DNA of 64,000 nt from Actinocorallia sp039871655. Its GTDB lineage: Bacteria > Actinomycetota > Actinomycetes > Streptosporangiales > Streptosporangiaceae. Below, piece by piece: positions 21,140-30,200 of the stretch; position 1 is the stretch's first letter, and each line of letters opens with the position of its first letter. A model generated the notes under the pieces. The model was not told where the DNA came from and did no database searches. It saw only the letters and a program-made list of their open reading frames with translations. A program made the translations under genes and the position numbers. Location of the stretch: positions 168,809 through 232,808 of the forward strand of contig NZ_JBDPLZ010000010.1 of the NCBI RefSeq assembly GCF_039871655.1, given 5' to 3'.

Positions 21140-21882
21140 CAGGCCGGACCGGGTGGTCCTGCGGCGGCGAGGGACGCCTGTTCCAGCAGGGCCTGCACCG
21201 GCTGGTCCCGGCGGAGGTCCACGCCGAGGGAATGGGCGTGCCCCTTCAGGAGGTACCACACCGAATCGCTCAGGGAGGTCACGAGCACCGGAGCCGGGGG
21301 CTGGTCCTCGCCGAGGACCAGCCAGCGCCGGACGGCGCTGAAGACCGCGCCCACGAGCCCGAAGGCCAGCGGGTCGATCATCGCGCGCTCCTCGTCCCGC
21401 AGGGGCACGCCGAGCGTGTCGAGGGCCGTGACGACCACGCTCGCGACCTGCTCGGAGATGCGCTCCAGGCCGCGTTGCAGGGGGCTGGCCGTGCGGGTGA
21501 CGGGGTCGGACTCGGCGAGCCGGTGCAGGGAGGGGTGGGCGACCGCCCAGCCCACGTAGCGGGAGACGACCCGCTCGACGATGTCGGGGATGGTCCCGTC
21601 GAGGGTGACCGCGGGCAGCAGCTCGTCGGCCAGGGAGTCCACGACCGCCGTCAGCACGGCGCGGTCGAGCTCGGCGCGGTCGGTGAAGTGCCGGTAGATC
21701 ACGCTGCGGGTCAGGCCGGCCCGGTCGGCGATCTGCTGGAGGTGGATGTGGGTGCCGGGCTCGTTCTCCTCGATCACGGCGATGGCGGCGGCGACGATGT
21801 GCCGGTGCCGTTCGTGGTTGTGCCGGTCCCAGCGGGCCTGGCGCCCGTCGGGGCGCTCCGTCGCGTGATCCGGCACCGACAT
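21139..21882 (-). CDS. TetR family regulator of the diiron/FprB operon
   Basis: 247 residues. The HTH is in RHIVAAAIAVIEENEPGTHIHLQQIADRAGLTRSVIYRHFTDRAELDRAV (residues ~27-75), followed by a TetR C-terminal-like helical domain. It is the third gene of the operon diiron oxygenase - ferredoxin reductase - tetR, with a 24-nt gap. Two operator-like repeats in front of the operon (24613-24663) suggest autoregulation. Confidence 0.9.
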   Translation of the reverse strand: MSVPDHATERPDGRQARWDRHNHERHRHIVAAAIAVIEENEPGTHIHLQQIADRAGLTRSVIYRHFTDRAELDRAVLTAVVDSLADELLPAVTLDGTIPDIVERVVSRYVGWAVAHPSLHRLAESDPVTRTASPLQRGLERISEQVASVVVTALDTLGVPLRDEERAMIDPLAFGLVGAVFSAVRRWLVLGEDQPPAPVLVTSLSDSVWYLLKGHAHSLGVDLRRDQPVQALLEQASLAAAGPPGPA

Positions 21883-21906
21883 CGTCCGACTCCGTCCTCG
21901 ACCTTC

Positions 21907-23559
21907 TCAGCGTGTGCTGCCGCCAGCGTATCGGCCCGCACGCCGGCCGAGGGCGGCCAGCTGTTCGAGTTCGGCGATGTCGACGATCTTCCGGCGTGGA
22001 CGCCCGTCGGCGGCTCCTCGCCTCCGCTCCTCCTCGTCGACGGCCCGCCACCCCGCCAGGTCGACCACGGGCACACCGCGCCGGCGCAGCTCCGCCTCGA
22101 GCCGGTGCGGATCACGCGGACCCCGGTCGATCAGGCCCGCGTCGAGGTCGTCGAGGAGACGTCCGACCGTCTCCTGCGCGCAGGTCTTGTTGCTGCCGAT
22201 GAAACCGGTGGGGCCGCGCTTGGCCCAGCCCGCGACGTACACGCCCGGACGGACCCTGCCGCCGGTGTTGCGCACCGTCCCGGTGCCGGGGTCGTGGGGC
22301 AGGTCGCGGACCGGGACGCCGCGGTAGCCGACCGAGCGCAGGACCATTCCCGCCTCGAGCAGCTCCACCTGGTCGGTGAGCCGGGCGCGGAGGACCCCGT
22401 GCTCGTCGGGGACCAGCTCGGTGCGGGCCACCTGGAGCACGGTCACCCGGCCGGTGCCGAGGATCTCGACGGGCGCCGCGTTGAAGCGCAGGACGATCGT
22501 GCGCAGCGCGGGGTCCACCGGGCGGCGGGCCATCTCCGCCAGCACGGGCAGCCGCGGGTCGTCGCCCTCGAGGTCCTCGGCCGCCGCTTCGACCACGACG
22601 TTGACGTCCCGGAGAGCCGCGAGGCCGACGAGCTCGGGGAGGGTGAACGCCGCCTGCGCCGGACCCCGGCGGCCGAGGACCACCACCTCGCGGACTCGGC
22701 TCGCCGCCAAGGCGTCCAAGGCGTGGTCGGCGATGTCGGTCGCGGCCAGCCGGGCGGGATCGGAGGTGAGGACGCGTGCGACGTCGAGGGCGACGTTGCC
22801 GTTGCCGACCACGACCACCCGTTCACGGTCGAGGCGCACGTCCAGGTGCCGGTGGTCGGGGTGGCCGTTGTACCAGCCGACCAGTTCGGTGGCCGAGAGG
22901 GATCCGGGGAGGTCCTCCCCGGGGATGCCGAGCGAGCGGTCGGCGGAGGCGCCGACCGCGTACACCACCGCGTGGTAGTGGCCCAGCAGTTCCTCGAGGG
23001 TCACGTCCTCGCCGACGTCCACTCCCAGCCGGTAGCGGAAGCCGGGCTGCTCCTCTATGGCGTGGAACAGCCGCTCGGCGCGCTTGGTGTCCTGGTGGTC
23101 GGGCGCGACCCCGGCGCGGACCAGGCCGTAGGGCGTGGGGAGCCGGTCGTAGACGTCGACGCTCGCTTCGGGGTGCCGCAGGAGCTCGTCGGCGGTGTAC
23201 ATCCCGGCCGGGCCCGCTCCGACCACGGCGACCCGCACCGGGGCGGGGTCGAGGAGGCGGCGCTGCCGCGGCACCAGCGCCAGAGGCGTGCGGTCGGCGT
23301 GCGGGTTCTTCCGGTAGTAGGAGGCGTTGATCTCGAGGAAGGGCAGCTCGTGGGGCCGCAGCTTCGTGTGCGGGACGATCGCGCCCACGGGGCAGGCGGT
23401 GACGCAGGCGCCGCAGTCGACGCACGTGGCGGGGTCGACGTGCAGCATCTCCGCCTCGGCGAACCCGGGCTCGCCCGGCGCCGGGTGAATGCAGTTGACG
23501 GGGCAGGCGACGACGCAGGAGGCGTCGTTGCAGCACGACTGCGTCACGACGTAAGGCAT
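21907..23559 (-). CDS. fprB: Ferredoxin fused to NADPH:ferredoxin reductase (FprB type)
   Basis: 550 residues. The first ~75 are a bacterial ferredoxin with two clusters: CCNDASCVVACPVNCIHP and CVDCGACVTACP. The rest is an adrenodoxin-reductase-like FNR: VAVVGAGPAGMYTADELLRHP for FAD, VVGNGNVALDVARVL for NADPH, and the C-terminal YVAGWAKRGPTGFIGSNKTCA. This matches mycobacterial FprB. It supplies electrons from NADPH, most likely to the diiron oxygenase encoded 16 nt upstream on the same strand, or to P450 systems elsewhere. Confidence 0.9.
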   Translation of the reverse strand: MPYVVTQSCCNDASCVVACPVNCIHPAPGEPGFAEAEMLHVDPATCVDCGACVTACPVGAIVPHTKLRPHELPFLEINASYYRKNPHADRTPLALVPRQRRLLDPAPVRVAVVGAGPAGMYTADELLRHPEASVDVYDRLPTPYGLVRAGVAPDHQDTKRAERLFHAIEEQPGFRYRLGVDVGEDVTLEELLGHYHAVVYAVGASADRSLGIPGEDLPGSLSATELVGWYNGHPDHRHLDVRLDRERVVVVGNGNVALDVARVLTSDPARLAATDIADHALDALAASRVREVVVLGRRGPAQAAFTLPELVGLAALRDVNVVVEAAAEDLEGDDPRLPVLAEMARRPVDPALRTIVLRFNAAPVEILGTGRVTVLQVARTELVPDEHGVLRARLTDQVELLEAGMVLRSVGYRGVPVRDLPHDPGTGTVRNTGGRVRPGVYVAGWAKRGPTGFIGSNKTCAQETVGRLLDDLDAGLIDRGPRDPHRLEAELRRRGVPVVDLAGWRAVDEEERRRGAADGRPRRKIVDIAELEQLAALGRRAGRYAGGSTR

Positions 23560-23575
23560 CTGGTGGCTCTCCCGT

Positions 23576-24574
23576 TCAGGACGCGGCCGAGGCCGGCTCG
23601 CTGCGGAACCGGGCAGGGCGGCCGTCGATACGGCACATCCGCCACAGCACCCGGGAGGCCGGGTTCATCAGGCCCAGGGACTCGGCGAGCATCCGGACGT
23701 CGGCGAAGAAGTCGCGCAGGGTCTTGCGGGACTCGGGGCCGCGCCACCACACCTCGCGCGCCACCGACCGGGGGATGCCCATCCCGCGGCGGGCCTCGCG
23801 GCTCGGAACCATGATCACGTCGCACAGCCACCGCATGATCAGCGGGAAGAGCAGGGAGAGCAGGGCCCGCCGCACCCGGTTGAGCCGCGGCACGTGGTGC
23901 TGGAGGAACCGGTGCGCGAAGCCGATGTGGCGCGCCTCCTCCGCGATGTGGATCTGCATGATCCGCTGCAGTAGCGGGTGCGTCTGGGCCCCGGCCCGCA
24001 GGATCGACTTCTGCAGGTGGTCGATGGGCTCCTCACCGGCGAGGACACCGATGAAGAACGCGGCGGGCACCCACGCGGCGGCCAGCGGGATGAACGGGAA
24101 GGCCAGGCGGAAGAGCCGCGGCGCGCCGGGCACATCGACGCCCGAGCGGTTCACGAACTCCTGGAACATCTGCGTGTGGTGGCACTCCTCGGTCGCCTCG
24201 TGCGTGGAGTACCGGAACTCGGGGTCGCCGTTGCGCAGCCGGAACGCGTGCTGCATCAGCCCGGCGATCAGGACCTGCTCGAACTGCAGGCCCACCTTGT
24301 TGATGTTGGCCTGCCGGTAGAGCCCGATCTCCACCTGCCGCTCCTTGGGGAGCGAGCGGTACCACGGGTGCCGGCCGAGCACGTCCTCCTGCGGGAGGAT
24401 CCACCGCTCGTCGTCGGCGCGCACCGCGTACGCGGGGTCGTCCCAGGCGATGTCGAGGAAGGCGTCGAAGTGCCGGTGCACGGACGCCTCCGACAGCGTC
24501 CTCAGCGTCTCCCGGTAGTCCGCCCCGCGCCCCGTCTCGATCGTGGTGGCCGTGGCCCGACCTGTCGCGCTCAT
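23576..24574 (-). CDS. AurF-like diiron oxygenase
   Basis: 332 residues, all-helical. The metal-ligand motifs of the p-aminobenzoate N-oxygenase (AurF) family are visible: EQVLIAGLMQH, HEATEECHHTQMFQEF and MQIHIAEEARHIGFAH, which supply the Glu/His ligands of a carboxylate-bridged diiron centre. The middle contains hydrophobic stretches (LAFPFIPLAAAWVPAAFFIG) which suggest membrane association. The ATG at 24574 has GAGGG 7 nt upstream; the longer frame upstream overlaps the operator. The neighbouring ferredoxin reductase is the likely electron donor. The substrate could be an amine or a lipid. Confidence 0.85.
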   Translation of the reverse strand: MSATGRATATTIETGRGADYRETLRTLSEASVHRHFDAFLDIAWDDPAYAVRADDERWILPQEDVLGRHPWYRSLPKERQVEIGLYRQANINKVGLQFEQVLIAGLMQHAFRLRNGDPEFRYSTHEATEECHHTQMFQEFVNRSGVDVPGAPRLFRLAFPFIPLAAAWVPAAFFIGVLAGEEPIDHLQKSILRAGAQTHPLLQRIMQIHIAEEARHIGFAHRFLQHHVPRLNRVRRALLSLLFPLIMRWLCDVIMVPSREARRGMGIPRSVAREVWWRGPESRKTLRDFFADVRMLAESLGLMNPASRVLWRMCRIDGRPARFRSEPASAAS

Positions 24575-24612
24575 CTCGTCGCCCTCCTCGCCTCGGCTCC
24601 GTCCCTTCGAGA

Positions 24613-24663
24613 TTAGTGCGACACCGCGTCGCGCGTAAAGGGTTAGTGCGACAACGTGTCGCA
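24613..24663. promoter_or_regulatory. Two 30-bp-spaced operator repeats before the diiron operon
   Basis: TTAGTGCGACACCGCGTCGC (24613-24632) and TTAGTGCGACAACGTGTCGC (24643-24662) are direct repeats exactly 30 bp apart. The second contains a perfect palindrome, TGCGACA-ACG-TGTCGCA (24647-24663). They sit 39-89 bp before the diiron gene start, as expected for TetR binding on one DNA face. Confidence 0.75.
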
Positions 24664-24720
24664 AGAAACTTCGGCCGACGTCGTCCCGAGCCCGAGGGAA
24701 GACCTGCCGGTCCGTGGGAG

Positions 24721-25653
24721 TCAAGGGGACGGGTAGGGCGGCGGGGGGCCGGGATGCCGCCTCGTCACGGTCCGCGATGGTTCCGCGGCAAGAGCGGCCT
24801 GCCGGGACGTCTCGTAGCGCGGGGTGAGGAAGAGCACCGCGGAGAGGAGCACGAGCCCCGGTACGAGGAGCCAGGGCGCGGAGAAGGGGGTGACGTCCGA
24901 GCCGAGGCACAGCAGCCCGCCGGTCACCACCAGGTAGACCTTGGCGACGACGGTCGCGACGAACACCATGATGATCATGCGGCAGCGCTGCAGGCCGATC
25001 TGGATCTGGGCGATGCCGCAGGCGACCGCGAGCGCGAAGAGGTACGGCAGGGGGGTGGCCAGGGCGGAGGGGGTGAGCCCTTCACGTGCCAGGAGGCCGA
25101 GGGCCAGCTCCGCCAGGCCGATGAGGATGCCCGCGCTCAACCCGTAGGCGATGCCGGTCAGCGGCCTGGCGTGCTGCCCCTCCGGCCGCGCGTCTCCCAG
25201 AGAGAAGATCAGCACCGGAATGACGAGCGAGGGGACGGCGAGCAGGACCGGCACCTGGGCGGGCACCGGCGGCGGAGTGCCCGGCCCGGACCAGGCGATC
25301 ACCATGCCGGCCGATGCCATCACCGCCAGGCAGGACAGCTCGACCCGGCTCAGGCGCTCGCCCGGGAGGACGGCGGGCAGCAGCACCAGGACGACCAGCC
25401 CGCACAGCAGCGCCGGAACCAGGGCGGCGAGGGAGAGCCGGGTGAGGGCCGCGAACTGCAGCGCCATCCCTCCGGCCATGACGATCCCGCCGGCCAGCCA
25501 GACGCTGCTGGTCAGGACGGATACGGCGAAGTGGACCGGGCGGGTTCCCCGAAGCGGCGGCAGCGCGGCCGCCGCGTTCCTGAAGAGGACGATTCCCAGG
25601 AAGTACAGGCAGCTGGACGCCGCGGCCATGGCCAGGGCGATCGGGGTGCTCAT
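24721..25653 (-). CDS. DMT-superfamily (EamA-like) membrane transporter
   Basis: 310 residues with about ten hydrophobic segments in two similar halves (ALAMAAASSCLYFLGIVLF..., and VLLAVPSLVIPVLIFSLGD...), the plan of small drug/metabolite transporters. The start at 25653 (MSTPIALAM) sits at the first membrane helix. The longer upstream frame is hydrophilic and covers the promoter, and the ribosome site is weak either way. No substrate can be inferred; the C-terminal tail is proline-rich (PGPPPPYPSP). Confidence 0.75.
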   Translation of the reverse strand: MSTPIALAMAAASSCLYFLGIVLFRNAAAALPPLRGTRPVHFAVSVLTSSVWLAGGIVMAGGMALQFAALTRLSLAALVPALLCGLVVLVLLPAVLPGERLSRVELSCLAVMASAGMVIAWSGPGTPPPVPAQVPVLLAVPSLVIPVLIFSLGDARPEGQHARPLTGIAYGLSAGILIGLAELALGLLAREGLTPSALATPLPYLFALAVACGIAQIQIGLQRCRMIIMVFVATVVAKVYLVVTGGLLCLGSDVTPFSAPWLLVPGLVLLSAVLFLTPRYETSRQAALAAEPSRTVTRRHPGPPPPYPSP

Positions 25654-25814
25654 CAGCCGCGCTCGCGGGGCGTCATGGGATCCGGCTCCTTTCGGGCACC
25701 TGGGGGCGGATGCCGTGTGGGAGAGGGCGGTTTCGGGGCCGAGATCCACCTTCTTCCGTGAAGCCGCCTTCTCGTCGGGTTCGAAGGACTTTTTACCCGA
25801 CGGCACTGTTAAAA

Positions 25815-25830
25815 GTAAGCCCTTGCTTAC
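25815..25830. promoter_or_regulatory. Palindromic operator candidate upstream of the DMT transporter
   Basis: GTAAGC-CCTT-GCTTAC is a perfect 6-bp-arm palindrome in the otherwise featureless 25654-25948 gap. TetR-type exporter repressors bind such sites. Its position is ~160 bp before the transporter start. Confidence 0.4.
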
Positions 25831-25948
25831 GCTGGGTTTTGTGCTCTCTCGCGATGACCTGCTGATATTCCGGTCAGGATCGGGCATCCTGGTTCGATCC
25901 TTTACCGGACGGGAGTGTCGGCCACCCGGCGGCGTGTGACGACGTGGG

Positions 25949-26770
25949 TCAGAGGTCCAAGGGGTGCTCGCGGTTCACCGACGTGAAGTCCGGGCGGCGC
26001 TTCTCTCGGTGAGAGGCCAGGCCCTCGGCGACCTCATGACCGCCGAACCCGAGGAATTCCAGGCCGAGGGAGGTCTCGAAGATCGGGGAGGCGACGCGGT
26101 ACCAGTGGTTGAGGGAGCGTTTGGTCCAGCTGATGGCGGCGACGGGTCCTGCCGCGAGCGACGCGGCCACCCGCAGCGCCTCCTCCTGCACCTCGTCGTC
26201 TTCGACGCACTTGGACACCAGGCCGATGCGTTCGGCCTCCTCCCCGGTGAGGGTCTCGCAGGTCAGCAGGTAGTACTTGGCCTTGGCCATGCCGCACAGG
26301 AGCGGCCAGCAGATGGCCGCGTGGTCTCCGGCGGCGACACCGAGCCGGGTGTGCCCGTCGACGATCTTCGCCGAGCGGGCGGCGATCGAGATGTCGGCGA
26401 GCATGCCGATCACAAGTCCCGCTCCGACCGCCGGGCCGTGGAGGGCGGAGACGACGGGTTTGGCGCAGTTGATGACGCCGTAGACCATGTCCCGGGCCTC
26501 GCGCATCACCCTGGCGCGTGCCGCGTAGTCCTCGGCCAGCCGTTCGATGAGGTCGAAGGTGCCTCCGGCGGAGAACGCCTTGCCCGCCCCGCGCACCAGT
26601 ACGGCGCGGGTCTCCTCGTCACGGTCGATCACCGGCCAGATGTCGGCCAGCTCCCGGTGCATCCGCGGGTCGACGGCGTTGAGGTTGGGGGCGTCGAAGG
26701 TGATCCGCAGTACGCCGTCGGAGGGGCGGTCGAACTTCAGGGAGGTGAAAGCCGCATAGGGGTCGGTCAT
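25949..26770 (-). CDS. Enoyl-CoA hydratase/isomerase family protein
   Basis: A 273-residue crotonase-fold protein. The oxyanion-hole segments are AVLVRGAGKAFSAGGTFDL and KPVVSALHGPAVGAGLVIGMLADISIAA, and the catalytic region is near TRLGVAAGDHAAICWPLL. The usual first catalytic Glu position (after 'LGx...') is replaced by a GVAAGDHAA stretch, so hydratase activity is uncertain. The start at 26770 has AGGAG 6 nt upstream. It stands alone, with a promoter region of ~220 bp shared with the divergent carboxypeptidase gene. Confidence 0.85.
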   Translation of the reverse strand: MTDPYAAFTSLKFDRPSDGVLRITFDAPNLNAVDPRMHRELADIWPVIDRDEETRAVLVRGAGKAFSAGGTFDLIERLAEDYAARARVMREARDMVYGVINCAKPVVSALHGPAVGAGLVIGMLADISIAARSAKIVDGHTRLGVAAGDHAAICWPLLCGMAKAKYYLLTCETLTGEEAERIGLVSKCVEDDEVQEEALRVAASLAAGPVAAISWTKRSLNHWYRVASPIFETSLGLEFLGFGGHEVAEGLASHREKRRPDFTSVNREHPLDL

Positions 26771-26992
26771 GAAAGCTCCTGGCTCGGGACGAACAGGGGC
26801 GGAAACGACCTTGGGTAAGGCCCCGCCGTGCACCGCCTGCGCTCCACCCGCGCGGCCGCTCCACCCGGCATAAGTAGACACTTGCACGATAGCGGGACGC
26901 CGCGAGCACGCGGCCTCGCGGCCCCGACGGGGGCACGTTGATCGCGATAGCCTCTCCGAGCCCGAGACGAAAAAGACGTAAGGGGACATCTG

Positions 26993-27910
26993 GTGTTGAA
27001 GAAAGTGACCGCGACCGCTCTCGCCGCATCGATGATCACCGTGGTCCCGGTGGGCGCGGCGGAGGCCGGAGCCAAGCCGAAGGCGCCCGCGGGCGTGTCC
27101 GCCACCTCCGCGATCCTCTTCGACTCCACCGCGAAGAAGGTCCTCTGGAAGCGGAACACGGGCAAGCGCATGCCGGTCGGCAGCATGAACAAGGTGGCGC
27201 TGGCCCTGGTGGTCCTGCAGAAGGGCAAGCTCGACTCGAAGATCACGATCAAGCAGAAGTACAAGGACTGGGTCGACGACTGGGGCGCCAGCAACAGCCA
27301 CCTCGTCCCCGGCGACGTGCTCACCGCCCGCCAGCTTCTGCAGGCGATGCTCATCGAGTCGGGCAGCGACGCCGCCTACGCGCTCGCCGAGGCCTACGGA
27401 GGCACCGGCGGCTACCTCGGCGCCCAGATGAAGATGAACGCGCTGGCCAAGAAGCTCGGCATGAAGAACACCCGCTACGCCTCGTTCGACGGCCAGCCCG
27501 CCAAGGGCGACTACACCACCGCCGCCGACCAGCTCAAGCTGGCCCGCCACGCGATGAAGAACAAGACCTTCTCCGCGATCGTCAGGACGGTGAAGAAGGA
27601 CATCGTCTCGGCGACCGGCCGAAGGTATCCGCTGCGCACCCACAACCTCCTCCTGCGCGGCAGCGGAATCAACGAGGACAACACCGGCTACCCCGGTCTC
27701 TACGGCATCAAGACCGGCACCACCGGCACCGCCGGCTCCTGCTTCATGTTCGTCGCCCGCCGCAAGAAGCACACCGTCTACGGCGTCGTCCTCAGAAGCT
27801 CCTCCGGCACCGCCCGTTTCCAGGACACCGTCAAGATGCTCGACTGGGCCTACGGCACCAAGACCACCGTCACCCTCAACCCTGCGGCGCCGCGCCACCG
27901 AGGCGAGTGA
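26993..27910 (+). CDS. D-alanyl-D-alanine carboxypeptidase (S11 family)
   Basis: 305 residues with an export signal (MLKKVTATALAASMITVV...). Active-site motifs are SxxK as S64-M-N-K67 and KTG at 240-242 (GIKTGTTGTAG). The SxN motif position reads S123-G-S125 (IESGSDAAYA), so the usual Asn is Ser. The family trims the terminal D-Ala from peptidoglycan pentapeptides outside the membrane. The GTG start at 26993 follows AGGGGA. Length is short for the family: there is little or no C-terminal beta domain and no membrane anchor. Confidence 0.88.
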   Translation: MLKKVTATALAASMITVVPVGAAEAGAKPKAPAGVSATSAILFDSTAKKVLWKRNTGKRMPVGSMNKVALALVVLQKGKLDSKITIKQKYKDWVDDWGASNSHLVPGDVLTARQLLQAMLIESGSDAAYALAEAYGGTGGYLGAQMKMNALAKKLGMKNTRYASFDGQPAKGDYTTAADQLKLARHAMKNKTFSAIVRTVKKDIVSATGRRYPLRTHNLLLRGSGINEDNTGYPGLYGIKTGTTGTAGSCFMFVARRKKHTVYGVVLRSSSGTARFQDTVKMLDWAYGTKTTVTLNPAAPRHRGE

Positions 27911-28005
27911 TTGCGAAATGGACTCGCGTCATTAGCGGGACTTGTGGGCGTAACACGGGCTCGTCAGGCTCGGGAGCCACAGGTGATCAACCGGAGGGAG
28001 CAGTG

Positions 28006-29409
28006 ATGAGACGGGGCGGATCGGTCGCGGTGGCGGCGTTGACGGCGGCTCTGGCGTTCGCGCCCGCGGCGCAGGCGGCGGAAGAGTTCACGCCGGGGGC
28101 GGCGGGGGCCGGGGACCCGTACTTTCCGGAGAACGGAAACGGGGGGTATGACGTTGAGGACTACGATCTGACGTTCGGTTTCGAGCCCGCGAGCGGGGCG
28201 ATCGTCGCCACCGCGCGGATCCGGGCCAAGGCGACGCAGAACCTGTCATCGTTCAACCTCGACTTCCTCGGGCCGCTGGAGGTCGACGGCGTCAAGGTGA
28301 ACGGGCCGGCGGGCTGGAAGCGCGAGGGCGCGCAGGAACTCGTCGTCACCCCGCGCAAGGGGATCAAGGCCGGCAGGACGTTCGTGACGACGGTGAAGTA
28401 CCACGGCGTCCCGCAGCGCATCGACGACGACGCTCTCGGCACCTCCGGCTGGATCGCCACGAGCGACGGCGCGGTGGCCCTCAACCAGCCGTTCGGCGCC
28501 GCGACCTACTACCCCGTCAACGACACCCCGCAGGACAAGGCCACCTACAGCGTCACCGTCACGGCGCCGTCCGACCTCACGGCGCTGACGAACGGCGAGA
28601 AGGTGGAGGAGACCTCCGCCGGCGGCCTCACCACCGTCAAATGGAGGATGAGGCACCCGATGGCCAGCGAGCTCGCCATGCTCGCGATCGGCAGGTTCAA
28701 CGTGACGGAGGGGACCACCCCCTCGGGCATCCCGTCGGTCACCGCGATCGACTCGGCGCTCGACACGGCTCCGAACCAGTCGGCCACGTTCTTCGACACG
28801 ACGAACACGGTGACCGACTGGATGCAGAAGACCTGGGGTCGCTACCCGTTCACCTCCACCGGCGGCGTCGTCGACCGCATCGGCGTCGGCTACGCCTTGG
28901 AGACCCAGGGCCGCTCGGTCTACGACTCCAGCCTGCCGGGCCGCCTGCCGGGCACCGGGACGATCGCGCACGAGCTGGCCCACCAGTGGTTCGGCGACAG
29001 CGTCACGCCCGTCCACTGGAGGGACATCTGGCTCAACGAGGGCTGGGCCTCCTACAACGAGTGGCTGTACACCGAGGCGACCGGAGGCCGCACCGCCCAG
29101 GCCGCGTTCGACAGCGCCTACGCCCGCGCCGCGACCCACCCGTACTGGCAGACCGTCATGGGGGACCCGGGCCGTGACGGCATCTACGACTGGGCGTCCT
29201 ACACGCGCGGCGCGATGACCCTCCACGTCCTCCGCACGAAGATCGGCGACGAGAAGTTCTTCGAGCTCGGCCGCACCTGGGTCACGAAGTACAAGGACGC
29301 CAACGTCACCACGGCCGACTTCAAGGCGCTCGCCGAGAAGGTCTCCGGCCAGGACCTCGACGCCCTGTTCACCGCGTGGGTCTACACCCCGGGCAAGCCC
29401 GCACTGTGA
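28006..29409 (+). CDS. Secreted M1 family zinc metallopeptidase
   Basis: 467 residues with a signal peptide (ends AAQAA). The zinc site is HELAH at 322-326 with the third ligand Glu345 in NEGWASY. The exopeptidase motif position reads YALETQ rather than GAMEN. The protein lacks the long C-terminal helical domain of PepN, as usual for the short secreted actinobacterial M1 group. The start ATG at 28006 has GGAGGGAG upstream. It probably degrades peptides outside the cell. A 14-bp hairpin terminator follows. Confidence 0.9.
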   Translation: MRRGGSVAVAALTAALAFAPAAQAAEEFTPGAAGAGDPYFPENGNGGYDVEDYDLTFGFEPASGAIVATARIRAKATQNLSSFNLDFLGPLEVDGVKVNGPAGWKREGAQELVVTPRKGIKAGRTFVTTVKYHGVPQRIDDDALGTSGWIATSDGAVALNQPFGAATYYPVNDTPQDKATYSVTVTAPSDLTALTNGEKVEETSAGGLTTVKWRMRHPMASELAMLAIGRFNVTEGTTPSGIPSVTAIDSALDTAPNQSATFFDTTNTVTDWMQKTWGRYPFTSTGGVVDRIGVGYALETQGRSVYDSSLPGRLPGTGTIAHELAHQWFGDSVTPVHWRDIWLNEGWASYNEWLYTEATGGRTAQAAFDSAYARAATHPYWQTVMGDPGRDGIYDWASYTRGAMTLHVLRTKIGDEKFFELGRTWVTKYKDANVTTADFKALAEKVSGQDLDALFTAWVYTPGKPAL

Positions 29410-29413
29410 CCGG

Positions 29414-29446
29414 GAAGAGCGGGACGCTTGGGGCGTCCCGCTCTTC
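29414..29446 (+). terminator. Terminator of the M1 peptidase gene
   Basis: Perfect 14-bp inverted repeat (GAAGAGCGGGACGC / GCGTCCCGCTCTTC, loop TTGGG) starting 4 nt after the stop codon, followed by a T/C-rich run. Confidence 0.85.
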
Positions 29447-29592
29447 TTCCCGTGCGCTCTGCCCCGGGAGCACGAGCGGACCGACCGGCCGTTGGGGAGA
29501 AAGCAAACGGATGTGGCCGGTGTGGGTGTACAACGGTTCCGTCCCGGTGCGGGAGGGCACGAATGCTGCGAAGGACCGGAGGAGGAGGAGAC

Positions 29593-30006
29593 GTGGACGA
29601 AGCCGAGCCTCGCAGGCTGGTCGAACTGAGCCCCGAGGAGTGTTTCGAACTCCTGGCCACGGAGGAAGTGGGCAGGTTGGCTTTCAACGATCTCATCGGC
29701 CCCGCCGTCGTTCCGGTCAACTACATCGTGGACGGCCGGACGGTAGTGTTCAAGACGGCGCTGGGCAGGTGGCTCGACCAGTCCCTGAGCACCTCGATCG
29801 TCGGCGCGGACGTCCGCGTCGCCTTCCAGGTCGATGATTTCGATGTCGCCACCCGGACGGGTTGGAGCGTGCTGGTCCGCGGCGGCGCCCATCATCTGAG
29901 CCCCGAGGAGGTGGCCGACCTGAAGGTGGAGTCGTGGGCGGGCGGCCGCGAGTCCTACATCCGGCTGACCCCCCAGGAGGTCGGCGGACGGCGCGTCCAG
30001 GCCTGA
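29593..30006 (+). CDS. Pyridoxamine 5'-phosphate oxidase-like flavin/F420-binding protein
   Basis: 137 residues with the split-barrel fold: ECFELLATEEVGRLAFND, AVVPVNYIVDGRTVVFKTALG, VAFQVDDFD and GWSVLVRGGAH. Such small actinobacterial proteins bind FMN, F420 or haem. The GTG at 29593 is preceded by GGAGGAGGAG; an upstream ATG in frame at 29563 lacks a good ribosome site. It is unlinked to other metabolic genes here, so the role is unknown. Confidence 0.8.
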   Translation: MDEAEPRRLVELSPEECFELLATEEVGRLAFNDLIGPAVVPVNYIVDGRTVVFKTALGRWLDQSLSTSIVGADVRVAFQVDDFDVATRTGWSVLVRGGAHHLSPEEVADLKVESWAGGRESYIRLTPQEVGGRRVQA

Positions 30007-30200
30007 GCGTTTCTCCTGGTCAACCGTTATGCCGCCCCGTTTCTCCATCATCGGTGACGGGTTCTGGCACAGCCGGCGAAGATTTAAGTCTTCGTGACCA
30101 GACGGTGAACGATACTTGCAGGGGCTTTTATCGAGATGGCCCGCTGGTTCAAGATCGTGTCGAGTGGAATTCATGATCCGCTCTGAACCAGGGGGGAATA

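Noticed and set aside
21232..23814. Plus-strand open frame of ~860 codons
   Set aside because: Antisense shadow of TetR and FprB genes; low-complexity protein without a ribosome site.
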